Origin: Flavimaricola sp.
GTDB taxonomy: Bacteria > Pseudomonadota > Alphaproteobacteria > Rhodobacterales > Rhodobacteraceae
Direction of reading: 5' to 3'
Assembly: GCA_029255105.1 (NCBI GenBank)
Contig: JAQWWH010000041.1
Span: forward strand, 31,493 to 95,492
Length of the DNA: 64,000 nt
Shown: piece by piece, positions 19,906 to 29,061 of the stretch
Layout: each line of letters opens with the position of its first letter
Position numbering within the stretch: the stretch's first letter is position 1
Notes under the pieces: generated by a model
Told to the model about the DNA's origin: nothing
Seen by the model: only the letters and a program-made list of their open reading frames with translations
The model's database searches: none
Program-made: the position numbers and the translations under genes

Positions 19906-22380
19906 ATGGCCCGTCTGTTCAGATTTTTGCTTCGCCTTGCAACGGGCCTGATCCTTTTGGGGGTCCTGGTCCTTGGTCTTGGGTACTTTTTTGCCTCCCG
20001 CTCGCTTCCGGTCTACTCGGGCACCGTCGAGACGGCGGGGATCTCAGCCCCCTTGGAAATCGTGCGCGATACAGCCGGGGTGCCGCATGTCTTTGGCCAG
20101 ACCGACGAGGACATCTTTTTTGGCCTTGGCTACGCCCATGCCCAGGATCGCCTTTGGCAGATGACCATGCTCCGCCGTACCGCCCAGGGCCGCCTGTCCG
20201 AACTGTTTGGCGAACGCACCCTGCCCGTCGATATCCTGCTGCGCCGTCTGGACTTTTACAATCTGGCGAGCCGGTCTTTTGCCCGCCAGGACGCCCAGAC
20301 CCAGGCCGCCCTTGTCGCCTATTCCGCCGGGGTCAATGCCTGGCTGGCCGAGATCAACGAGGGCGCGCGCGGCCGTGGGGCGCCCGAAATGTGGCTGTTC
20401 AATCATGCCATCGCACCTTGGCAGCCAGCGGACAGTCTGGTGATCCTCAAGCTAATGGCCCTGCAGTTGTCCTCGCATTTGGAGGATGAGGTGATCCGTG
20501 CCCGCACGTCCCTCATGCTCAGCCCCGAACGGGTGATGGACATTCTGCCTGATGTTCCCGGGACCGGGATCGCCGCCCTGCCCGCCTATGCCGCACTGGT
20601 CCCGTCCGACGACCTGCCCCGCTATGCCGAAGGCAGCCGGGCGGAACTGGCCCCGTTTTCCCCTGTAACCCTGCGCGACCTTGCCGGTGCGTCGAACGCC
20701 TGGGCCGCCAGCCCGGCCCGGTCTGCCACGGGGTCGACCCTGCTGGCCAATGACCCCCACCTCGGCCTCACCGCGCCCTCGATCTGGTATCTGGCCCGGC
20801 TGGAGCTGTCGACGGGCGGCGTCATCGGTGGCACCATTCCCGGCGTCCCCCTGATCCTGACCGGCCGGAGCGAGACTTTGGGCTGGGGCCTGACCTCAAG
20901 CTACCTCGACGATCAGGACCTGTTTATCGAAGAGGTGAACCCACAAAACCCTGATGAATATCGCGGTCTGGACGGCTGGGTCCCGTTCGAGACCCGCGAC
21001 AGCATCATCAACATCAAGGACCGTCCCGGCCTGACCCTGCGCCTGCAGTGGTCCGAGAACGGCCCTGTCCTGTCCCCCGACATCTACGACCTTGGGACCA
21101 TACGCCCGCCCGGCCATGTCACGACCCTGAGTTGGACTGCCCTCACGGACGAAGACACGTCGATGACCGCCGGCCTTGCCCTGATGCAGTCGCGCAATAT
21201 CAACGAGGCGCTGGAGGCCGCGTCCCAATTCACCGCCCCCTCCCAGAACCTGACCCTTGCAGACCGCAACCGGATCGCCATGGTGACCATCGGCGCGATG
21301 CCCCGCCGCGATGCTGCCCATCAAAGCCAGGGCCGCCTGCCCACCCTGGGCTACCTGCCGCAGAACCGCTGGCGTGGCACTTTGCCCTTTTCGGCCAACC
21401 CGATCTTCGTGGACCCTCCGGGCGGCCTTTTGGGCAATACCAACAACAAGATCATCGACCGCCCTTTTCCGCTGCATGTGTCATTCGAATGGGGCGACAC
21501 CCAGCGGATCGAGCGGTGGCGCTTCTTGATGCAAAGCCGCGAGGTGCATACCCGCGAAAGCTTTATCGAGGCCCAGCTTGATACTGTAAGCAATGCCGCC
21601 CGGTCTTTGCTGCCTCTGATCGGGGCGGACCTCTGGTTTACCGGGGACGCCGCCCCCGAAGGCACCCCCGAGCGGCAGCGCCAAAGGGCGTTGGCCCTGC
21701 TGGCCGAATGGAACGGCGAGATGAACGAGCACCTGCCAGAGCCGCTGATCTATGCCGCCTGGCTTCGTGCTTTGCAGGACCGACTGATCCGCGACGAACT
21801 TGGTCCGCTGGCCAGAGAGTTTCCAAGGATGGACCCCTTGTTCATCGAGCGCGTGTTTCGCGATGTGGACGGGGCGGCGGTCTGGTGCGACGTGATCCAG
21901 TCCGCCCCGACTGAGACATGCACCGACATGGCCCGCATGGCCCTGGATGATGCCATTGTCTGGGTGACGGAAACCTATGGTCCCGCACTTGAATCCCTGC
22001 GCTGGGGCGATGCGCATGAGGCAACCCATGATCATCCCGTGCTGGGCGACGTGCCGGTGCTGAAGTGGTTCGTCAACATCCGTCAATCCACCAGCGGCGG
22101 AGACAATACCCTGCAGCGCGGCCGGTTGTCGGGTGTTGACCCCAACCCGTTCCAGAACGTGCATGCGGCGGCCTACCGGGGTGTCTATGACTTTGCCGAC
22201 CCGGACAGTTCGGTCTTTGTCACCTCTACCGGTCAGTCCGGGCACTTTCTGTCGCGCCATTATGACGATCTGGGCGATCTGTGGCGACGGGGGGAGTATG
22301 TCCCGATGTCCCTCGACCCTGCCTTGGCACGCGCGGGCGGGATCGGGACGTTGACGTTGGTTCCGGCCGACCAGAACTAA
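19906..22380 (+). CDS. Penicillin acylase family protein (Ntn hydrolase)
   Basis: About 824 aa; N-terminal TM/signal; GVPHVFGQTDEDIFFGLGYAHAQDRLWQM; GASNAWAASPARSATGSTLLANDPHLG with predicted nucleophile Ser. Confidence 0.92.
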   Translation: MARLFRFLLRLATGLILLGVLVLGLGYFFASRSLPVYSGTVETAGISAPLEIVRDTAGVPHVFGQTDEDIFFGLGYAHAQDRLWQMTMLRRTAQGRLSELFGERTLPVDILLRRLDFYNLASRSFARQDAQTQAALVAYSAGVNAWLAEINEGARGRGAPEMWLFNHAIAPWQPADSLVILKLMALQLSSHLEDEVIRARTSLMLSPERVMDILPDVPGTGIAALPAYAALVPSDDLPRYAEGSRAELAPFSPVTLRDLAGASNAWAASPARSATGSTLLANDPHLGLTAPSIWYLARLELSTGGVIGGTIPGVPLILTGRSETLGWGLTSSYLDDQDLFIEEVNPQNPDEYRGLDGWVPFETRDSIINIKDRPGLTLRLQWSENGPVLSPDIYDLGTIRPPGHVTTLSWTALTDEDTSMTAGLALMQSRNINEALEAASQFTAPSQNLTLADRNRIAMVTIGAMPRRDAAHQSQGRLPTLGYLPQNRWRGTLPFSANPIFVDPPGGLLGNTNNKIIDRPFPLHVSFEWGDTQRIERWRFLMQSREVHTRESFIEAQLDTVSNAARSLLPLIGADLWFTGDAAPEGTPERQRQRALALLAEWNGEMNEHLPEPLIYAAWLRALQDRLIRDELGPLAREFPRMDPLFIERVFRDVDGAAVWCDVIQSAPTETCTDMARMALDDAIVWVTETYGPALESLRWGDAHEATHDHPVLGDVPVLKWFVNIRQSTSGGDNTLQRGRLSGVDPNPFQNVHAAAYRGVYDFADPDSSVFVTSTGQSGHFLSRHYDDLGDLWRRGEYVPMSLDPALARAGGIGTLTLVPADQN

Positions 22381-22397
22381 CCTGTGGGCCGCTAAAC

Positions 22398-22799
22398 CTA
22401 AGTCAGCGCGCGGGTGATGGCGACACCGGCAACGGCGGTTGTGCCTGTCAACACGGTGCCCCAGGTAAGGTCGGTGAACAGCATCCGCCAGCTCCACCCC
22501 TGCAAGGTCGCCATGTTCGAGAATTCGTAGGTGCCATAGCCGATCGCCCCAAAGAAGGCGCCAAGCAGGAAGATCATCCCAAGAGAGGTTCCGTCCCGCA
22601 GACCGGGATAAGACACGAACCACAGAAGGCCGGCGACGTAGAACAGGTAGAAGATCAGCGCCGGACCGTACCGCGGCGTGTCCAGAAGGATCGCCCCGAT
22701 GTCGCGGTCAAAGACCGGTTTGACGATCAGGCGCAGCCCGATGATGTCGAGCCCAAGGAACACCACGACGGTCGAGACATAAAGAATAACGATTTGCAT
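22398..22799 (-). CDS. DUF2177 family membrane protein
   Basis: MQIVILYVSTVVVFLGLDIIGLRLIVKPVFDRDIGAILLDTPRYGPALIFYLFYVAGLLWF; GAFFGAIGYGTYEFSNMATLQGWSW. Confidence 0.85.
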   Translation of the reverse strand: MQIVILYVSTVVVFLGLDIIGLRLIVKPVFDRDIGAILLDTPRYGPALIFYLFYVAGLLWFVSYPGLRDGTSLGMIFLLGAFFGAIGYGTYEFSNMATLQGWSWRMLFTDLTWGTVLTGTTAVAGVAITRALT

Positions 22800-22902
22800 T
22801 TCCGCTCCTGAGGCTGGGGGCATTGATGCCCCCTCCCGTCAAATGGAGCGAATGCCACGAGAGGCAAGCACTTGCCACCGCGACCGGGACGAGGGCCGTT
22901 GC

Positions 22903-24270
22903 CTAAAGCTTGGCAAAACGGGCCTTTTGCCCTTCGGTCCAGCTGACAGTGAGGGTCGTGCCGTCTTCGCCCTGTTCCTCGCCCTCAACAACGCCCTGGC
23001 TGAAGAGCCAGGCCCGTTCGCGGCCTTGGGCAAAGCCAAGGGAAAGCGTTTCGGTGATCAGGGGCGGTTGCAGGGTCTGCGATACCGCATCGAGCAGATT
23101 GTCGAGCCCCTCGCCGGTGATGGCAGAAACGGCGAACAGCCCGTCGGTCCGGTCGGCCTGAACGACAAGGCCATCCTTTGCCTCCTCAGGAACTAGGTCA
23201 ATCTTGTTCCACACCTCAAGCAGCGGTGCCCCTTCGGCCACGCCAAGGCTGTGCAAAATGGTCATGACATCCTGCGACTGTTCGGCGCTTTGCGGGTGCG
23301 AGATGTCGCGGACGTGCAGGATCAGGTCAGCGTCCAGCACCTCTTCCAATGTCGCGCGGAAGGCGGCAACAAGCTCGGTCGGCAGGTCCGAGATAAAGCC
23401 CACCGTGTCGGACATGATAATCTCGGCCCCGCTGGGCAGGGTCACCCGGCGCATGGTGGGGTCAAGGGTCGCAAACAGCATGTCCTTGGCCATCACGTCG
23501 GCCCCGGTCAGACGATTGAACAGGGTCGATTTGCCCGCGTTGGTATAGCCGACAAGGGCAACAATCGGGAACGGGACCTTGGCGCGGGCTGCGCGGTGCA
23601 GGGTACGGGTCCGGGCGACCTTGTCCAACTGCCGCTTGAGGCGGACAAGTTGATCGTCAATGGCGCGACGGTCGGATTCAATCTGCGTTTCACCCGGGCC
23701 ACCCACAAAGCCCAGACCACCGCGTTGGCGTTCCAGGTGGGTCCAGGCGCGGACAAGACGGGTGCGCTGGTAGCTGAGGGCGGCCATCTCGACCTGCAGC
23801 ACACCTTCACGGGTGCGGGCGCGGTCGGAAAAGATCTCAAGGATCAGGCCGGTCCGGTCCAGCAGCTTGACGCCCCATTCCTTTTCAAGGTTGCGCTGTT
23901 GAACGGGGCCAACGTGGCCATCAATCAGAACAAGCTCGACCTCGGCCGCCTTCATACGCAGGCGCAATTCCTCGATCTTGCCAGAGCCGAACAGCATACC
24001 GGGATGGATGCGCGGCAGGCGGACAACCTCTGATCCGACAACCTCAAGGCCCGGCAAGGCGGCGGCCAAGGCGATCGCCTCGTCCAGCGCCGGTTCCGCG
24101 GCGCGGCGGTCGCGAACCGCCTTTACATCGGGATGAATGACCCAGGCACGAGTGATCGGTTCAGCCCGGTCAACCATGGCCTGTTGTCGACGAACCACAA
24201 ACAGGTCGTCGTCGTCCTCAGTGTCCGGGCTGGCGTCCTGTGGATCGTCCTGCCCCATTTGAGATACCAT
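22903..24270 (-). CDS. hflX: GTPase HflX
   Basis: 455 aa; GPGETQIESDRR, VALVGYTNAGKSTLFNRLTGADV, SDTVGFISDLP; next to hfq. Confidence 0.95.
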   Translation of the reverse strand: MVSQMGQDDPQDASPDTEDDDDLFVVRRQQAMVDRAEPITRAWVIHPDVKAVRDRRAAEPALDEAIALAAALPGLEVVGSEVVRLPRIHPGMLFGSGKIEELRLRMKAAEVELVLIDGHVGPVQQRNLEKEWGVKLLDRTGLILEIFSDRARTREGVLQVEMAALSYQRTRLVRAWTHLERQRGGLGFVGGPGETQIESDRRAIDDQLVRLKRQLDKVARTRTLHRAARAKVPFPIVALVGYTNAGKSTLFNRLTGADVMAKDMLFATLDPTMRRVTLPSGAEIIMSDTVGFISDLPTELVAAFRATLEEVLDADLILHVRDISHPQSAEQSQDVMTILHSLGVAEGAPLLEVWNKIDLVPEEAKDGLVVQADRTDGLFAVSAITGEGLDNLLDAVSQTLQPPLITETLSLGFAQGRERAWLFSQGVVEGEEQGEDGTTLTVSWTEGQKARFAKL

Positions 24271-24275
24271 TTGGC

Positions 24276-24509
24276 TTATTCTTCGCCGTCATAAAGGTTT
24301 ATGGGCTGGGCCGGCATTATCGTCGAAATCGCGCTTTTGTACACAAGCTGCGATTGCCCATCGCGGCGCAATAGCACGCAAAAGCTGTCGAACCAGGTGA
24401 TGACGCCCTGAAGCTTGACGCCATTAATCAAAAAGATCGTCACCGGAACCTTTGTCTTGCGGACGTGGTTAAGAAACGCGTCCTGCAGGTTCTGCTTATC
24501 GGCGGCCAT
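24276..24509 (-). CDS. hfq: RNA chaperone Hfq
   Basis: [66 protein letters not shown] (77 aa). Confidence 0.97.
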   Translation of the reverse strand: MAADKQNLQDAFLNHVRKTKVPVTIFLINGVKLQGVITWFDSFCVLLRRDGQSQLVYKSAISTIMPAQPINLYDGEE

Positions 24510-24624
24510 GGCAGTTGGTCCTTTGTTCTTGCGGCCGCGGATCGGCCTTCCTTCATTTTGTGCAAGTATGTCGCGCAAACAACAGACATTCCAGCCCAAA
24601 AAGAGTGGCGTCACAGGCGGTTGC

Positions 24625-26163
24625 TTAGGATCGCCAGAATTCTGGGTTCAATAAGGCGATGATAGCGAGGGTCTCCATACGGCCCAAAACCATGGCAAAG
24701 GCCAGAACGGCCTTCGCCATTTCCGGGATTCCAGCGTAAGAGATCGGATGTTCGGCGGCCACAGAGGCAAGCGGACCAGTCGTCGACAGGGCCGAAACCG
24801 CCAGAACCATCGCCGTTTCAAACTGCACGCCCGTCGAGGTAAGCATCAACATGACTGCCGCGATACTAAGCGCGAACAGCATAAAGAAAATCCAGCTGAT
24901 ATAGGCCCCTTGCCGCCGGATCAGACGGGCCTCTTGTCCCGATCCGCCAACGGAATTTGGATGAACCAACCTCTCAAGCTCACGTTCGCCGTGGCGGAAA
25001 AGGGCGTAGACCCGCAATAGCTTGACCCCGCCCGCCGTGGTAGCGACCCCGCCCCCGACCAGGGCCAGCCCGACAAGGATAAGGCCCGGCGTCTCAAGCC
25101 CCGACCAGTCGCGTGCATCAAGCCATTCGGCGGATTCGAACCCGGTCGTCGACAGGAATGACAAAACCGTAAAAATCGCCCCCCAAAGGGCTGCAAGCGC
25201 AGAGCGCAGGTCCGTCCCGGCGGCATCTTCGGCAGCCCCCACGAAATGGCGCAAGATCAAAAGGGTAGGCACAATGACCACCAGGGCAAAGGCCATCTGA
25301 ACCTCTGGATCCTTCCACAATTTGCGGTTGTCGTTGCTGAACAGACCGGCAGAAAAGGTCAGCCGGGATATGCCAAACGCCAAGAACACAAAGATCAGCA
25401 TTTCGCCAACCACGCCCGAGGCCCCGTAATGCGTGCCCCCGATGGGGGAGATGCCCGAGGTGGCCATGACGGACATGGCGTGGCAAATCGCAACAAACGG
25501 GATCTCGCCTGCCGCCAACAGTCCAAGCCACAACGCGGTGGTCAGGCCAACGTATACCGGGATCAGGGCGCGGCCGTAACGCACCAGCCGCTCGGACGTA
25601 TCGGCGCGGCGATTGATCTGTGTGTGGGTCTGGCGCGTGTCGGCGTCGCGCATGCTTGACCGGACCTCGAACCCGCCAATGTTCAACGGGGCCAGGATCG
25701 CCAGCGCGGCAATCCAGGTCAGCAGCCCGCCCAGCCAGCCCACCAAGGCCCGCCACAGATGCAACGACGGGGCGATGCGTTGGGGATTGTCGTAAAGCGT
25801 GGCCCCTGTGGTGGTAAAGCTCGACACCATTTCAAACCAGGAGTTCAGGAAAGAGGCGCTGCGCGACGCTTCGTGAAACGGCAGGGCAAAGACGACCGGC
25901 ATGAAGATGAAGGTTGCGACCAGGGTGCTAAGCTGCGTGCGCGCCAGGTTCGACGGCCTGCGCCCTTGTGTCGCCAGCCCGATCAGCAGCGTCACGACGC
26001 AACCGATGATCGTCCCGTAAAGAAAGATGCGTCCCGTGAAATAGTCCGACCGGCTCCAGGCGTGCAGCGCAGGAAGGACCATCGCGGCAGAACCGATGCC
26101 CATGATGATGACGAACAACGGGACAGACCCGAGCGTCGATGGGGGATCCTTGCGCGACTGCAT
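24625..26163 (-). CDS. trkH: TrkH family potassium uptake protein
   Basis: 512 aa multi-[43 protein letters not shown] selectivity-like loops. Confidence 0.92.
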   Translation of the reverse strand: MQSRKDPPSTLGSVPLFVIIMGIGSAAMVLPALHAWSRSDYFTGRIFLYGTIIGCVVTLLIGLATQGRRPSNLARTQLSTLVATFIFMPVVFALPFHEASRSASFLNSWFEMVSSFTTTGATLYDNPQRIAPSLHLWRALVGWLGGLLTWIAALAILAPLNIGGFEVRSSMRDADTRQTHTQINRRADTSERLVRYGRALIPVYVGLTTALWLGLLAAGEIPFVAICHAMSVMATSGISPIGGTHYGASGVVGEMLIFVFLAFGISRLTFSAGLFSNDNRKLWKDPEVQMAFALVVIVPTLLILRHFVGAAEDAAGTDLRSALAALWGAIFTVLSFLSTTGFESAEWLDARDWSGLETPGLILVGLALVGGGVATTAGGVKLLRVYALFRHGERELERLVHPNSVGGSGQEARLIRRQGAYISWIFFMLFALSIAAVMLMLTSTGVQFETAMVLAVSALSTTGPLASVAAEHPISYAGIPEMAKAVLAFAMVLGRMETLAIIALLNPEFWRS

Positions 26164-27539
26164 CAGAAAAAGTCGATTGAGACCTGCAGGAGCCTTTCGA
26201 CCTCTGGCACGTCGGCGGCCATTGAGAAAATCGCAATCACGTCGCCTTCGTCGATCCGGGTCGCACCGGTCGGCTTAACAACGGTGCCCGACTTCATCAC
26301 CGCACCGACAAGGACACCTTCGGGAAAGCTGATGTCACCGATCCGCTTGCCCGCAATGGGCGAGGTTCCCAGCACCTGGGCCTCGATCACTTCGGCCTCG
26401 GCATCGCCGAGCGAATACACGCCGCGCACCCGCCCTTGCCGGATGTGGCGCAGGATAGACGAGACTGTTGTTGCACGAGGGTTGATGTAGGCGTCGATAT
26501 CCAGCGGCCCCATCAGGGGGATCAGCGTCGGGTCGTTGGTCAGGCAAATCGCCATCTTGGCCCCAAGCGCTTTGGCCCGCACGGCCGCCAGCAGGTTGGT
26601 CTTGTCATCATCGGTCACGGCCAGAACGGCATCGGCGTTGGTGATCCCCGCCTCTTCCAGGATCCCGGCGTCAAGCCCGTCGCCATGGAGCACGATGGTC
26701 CTGTCCAAGGCATCGGCAGCGCGTTCCGCGCAGGCCCTGTTGCGTTCGATAACCTTCACGCGCACCCGGTCCGTCCGGCTTTCAAGAGCGCGGGCCACAC
26801 CCAGACCGACATTACCGCCCCCGATGATGACGACGCGTTCCTGTTTGGTCTGGGTCTTGCCAAAGATCTCAAGGGTGCGTGCCATATCCACCGTATCGGC
26901 AAGAAGGTAGCAGTCGTCCTGGGCATAGATCTGGTCGCCTGCCGCGGGGGCGAACAGGCGCCCGTCGCGGCGAATACCCACCACGATGGCCCGCAGGGTT
27001 GAAAAGAGGTCCGTCAATTGCCGCAGGGGCGTGTTGATGACCGGGCAATCCTCGTCGATGGTGATGCCCAAAAGCTGGGCCTTGCCGTCGAAAAAGCTTT
27101 CGATGTCAAAGGTCGCAGGCGCTGACAGCCGCTGCAAGGCGGCCTCGGCCACCTCACGCTCGGGCGAGATGACGACGTCGATGGGCAGATGGTCCCGGCG
27201 GTAAAGGTCGGAATAAATCGCATCAAGGTAGCTTTTGGCCCGCAGGCGGGCGATCTTGCGCCGGATTGAAAACACCGAATGGGCCACCTGACAGGTGACC
27301 ATATTGACCTCGTCGCTATGGGTCGCGGCGATGATCATGTCGGCGTCCCGCGCCCCTGCCCGCTCCAGCACGTCCGGGTAGCTGGCAAAGCCGGCGATCC
27401 CCTGCACATCCAGCGTGTCGGCCGCGCGACGCACAAGGTCTGCGTTGCTGTCCACGACGGTAACGTCGTTCCGTTCGCCAGACAGATGGCGGGCAATCTG
27501 CCAGCCGACCTGGCCTGCGCCGCAGATGATGACCTTCAT
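26163..27539 (-). CDS. trkA: Trk system potassium transporter TrkA
   Basis: 458 aa; MKVIICGAGQVGWQIARHLSGERNDVTVVD, second Rossmann VVIIGGGNVGLGVARALE. Confidence 0.95.
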   Translation of the reverse strand: MKVIICGAGQVGWQIARHLSGERNDVTVVDSNADLVRRAADTLDVQGIAGFASYPDVLERAGARDADMIIAATHSDEVNMVTCQVAHSVFSIRRKIARLRAKSYLDAIYSDLYRRDHLPIDVVISPEREVAEAALQRLSAPATFDIESFFDGKAQLLGITIDEDCPVINTPLRQLTDLFSTLRAIVVGIRRDGRLFAPAAGDQIYAQDDCYLLADTVDMARTLEIFGKTQTKQERVVIIGGGNVGLGVARALESRTDRVRVKVIERNRACAERAADALDRTIVLHGDGLDAGILEEAGITNADAVLAVTDDDKTNLLAAVRAKALGAKMAICLTNDPTLIPLMGPLDIDAYINPRATTVSSILRHIRQGRVRGVYSLGDAEAEVIEAQVLGTSPIAGKRIGDISFPEGVLVGAVMKSGTVVKPTGATRIDEGDVIAIFSMAADVPEVERLLQVSIDFF

Positions 27540-27627
27540 GTCCGAACAATCCTGTCCTTGGGTGCGTCCAGTGCATGGCAGAGGGCCATGACACGGTCAA
27601 TGGATAGTGACGTAGCGGGAATATCGC

Positions 27628-29043
27628 CTAGAATTCCTCTTCGTTCGCGTCGGTTTCCAACTGGGCAATGCGGCCCCCCGACCGGGATGAGGTCACAACC
27701 CCTAGGCTCTTGAGTTTGCGGTGCAGTGCGGACCGTTCCATCCCCACAAAGGACGCCGTGCGGGAAATGTTGCCGCCGAACCGGTTGATCTGGGTCAGCA
27801 GGTACTCCCGTTCGAACAATTCGCGGGCTTCGCGCAAAGGTAAGGTGGCCAGTCCACCCGACAGGACAACCCGGCCTTCCTCGGCCCCGGTCTCTTCAAG
27901 GCTGGGCAGTTCTTTGGCGGTGATCGGCCCGTTGCTTTCTCCAAGGATAAGAACACGTTCCACCACGTTCTTAAGCTGCCGAACGTTGCCCGGCCAGACC
28001 ATCGTCTGCAAAAGCGCGCGGGCATCCTCGGCCAGTTTCCGGGCGGGCAATCCTTGGGTCTTGTTCAGCACGTCGATGAAGTGTTCTGCCAACAGCGGGA
28101 TGTCCTCTCGCCGTTCTTCAAGGCTGGGCACCGCAATGGGGACGACATTCAGACGGTGAAACAGCTCCTGACGAAGTTGGCCGTTCTGGATCGCCTCCGT
28201 CAGGTCCTTGTTCGAGCTTGAGATGACCCGCAAGTCCACCTGGACCTTTTCGCCGCCGCCGACCCGCTGAAAACTTTGATCGACAAGAACACGCAGGATC
28301 TTGGACTGGGTGCCCAAAGGCATCTCGGCCACTTCGTCAAAGTAGATGACACCGCCATTGGCCTGTTCCAAAAGGCCTTTTTCAACTCCGCCTTCGCGGC
28401 TTTCGCGGCCAAACAGGACCTCTTCCATCCGGTCCGGCTCGATCGAAGCCGAAGACACGGTGACAAAGGGGGCGCTGGCCCGGTTCGAGTTGGCATGGAT
28501 ATAGCGGGCCGCGATCTCCTTGCCCGACCCGGGCTGCCCAGTCAGCATGACCCGGCCATTGGACTTGGTCACCTTGTCCAACTGCGCGCGCAGGGCACGG
28601 AACACGGCGCTGTCACCCAACATCTCGGACGGCGGAGCATCCCCGCGCTTTAATTCGATGTTCTCGCGGCGCAGGCGCGAGGTTTCCATCGCCCTGCGAA
28701 TAACGACCATCAACTGGTCGATATTAAAGGGTTTTTCGATGAAGTCATAGGCCCCCTGCTTGATCGCCGCGACAGCGATTTCGATGTTGCCATGACCCGA
28801 AATGATGACGATCGGGATATCGGGGTGTTCCCGCTTGACGGTCTTGAGGATGTCGATCCCGTCCATCCGGCTGTCCTTGAGCCAGATGTCGAGGATCATC
28901 AAGGCCGGTGGCTGGGCCGCGATCTCGGCCATGCATTGATCCGATGTCCCGGCCAAACGGGTGGTAAACCCCTCGTCCTTCAGAATATCCGAGATCAATT
29001 CCCGGATGTCGCGTTCATCGTCGGTAATCAGGATGTCGCTCAT
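27628..29043 (-). CDS. ntrX: Nitrogen regulation response regulator NtrX (sigma-54-type AAA+)
   Basis: 471 aa; receiver MSDILITDDERDIRELISDILKDEGF, AAA+ domain, FIS-type C-terminus; next to ntrY. Confidence 0.93.
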   Translation of the reverse strand: MSDILITDDERDIRELISDILKDEGFTTRLAGTSDQCMAEIAAQPPALMILDIWLKDSRMDGIDILKTVKREHPDIPIVIISGHGNIEIAVAAIKQGAYDFIEKPFNIDQLMVVIRRAMETSRLRRENIELKRGDAPPSEMLGDSAVFRALRAQLDKVTKSNGRVMLTGQPGSGKEIAARYIHANSNRASAPFVTVSSASIEPDRMEEVLFGRESREGGVEKGLLEQANGGVIYFDEVAEMPLGTQSKILRVLVDQSFQRVGGGEKVQVDLRVISSSNKDLTEAIQNGQLRQELFHRLNVVPIAVPSLEERREDIPLLAEHFIDVLNKTQGLPARKLAEDARALLQTMVWPGNVRQLKNVVERVLILGESNGPITAKELPSLEETGAEEGRVVLSGGLATLPLREARELFEREYLLTQINRFGGNISRTASFVGMERSALHRKLKSLGVVTSSRSGGRIAQLETDANEEEF

Positions 29044-29061
29044 TTGGGCCCCTCTGGTTTC

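Noticed and set aside
18840-20489. 549-aa plus-strand ORF
   Set aside because: Antisense to the dehydrogenase and out of frame with the penicillin-acylase gene; it also spans the inverted repeat.
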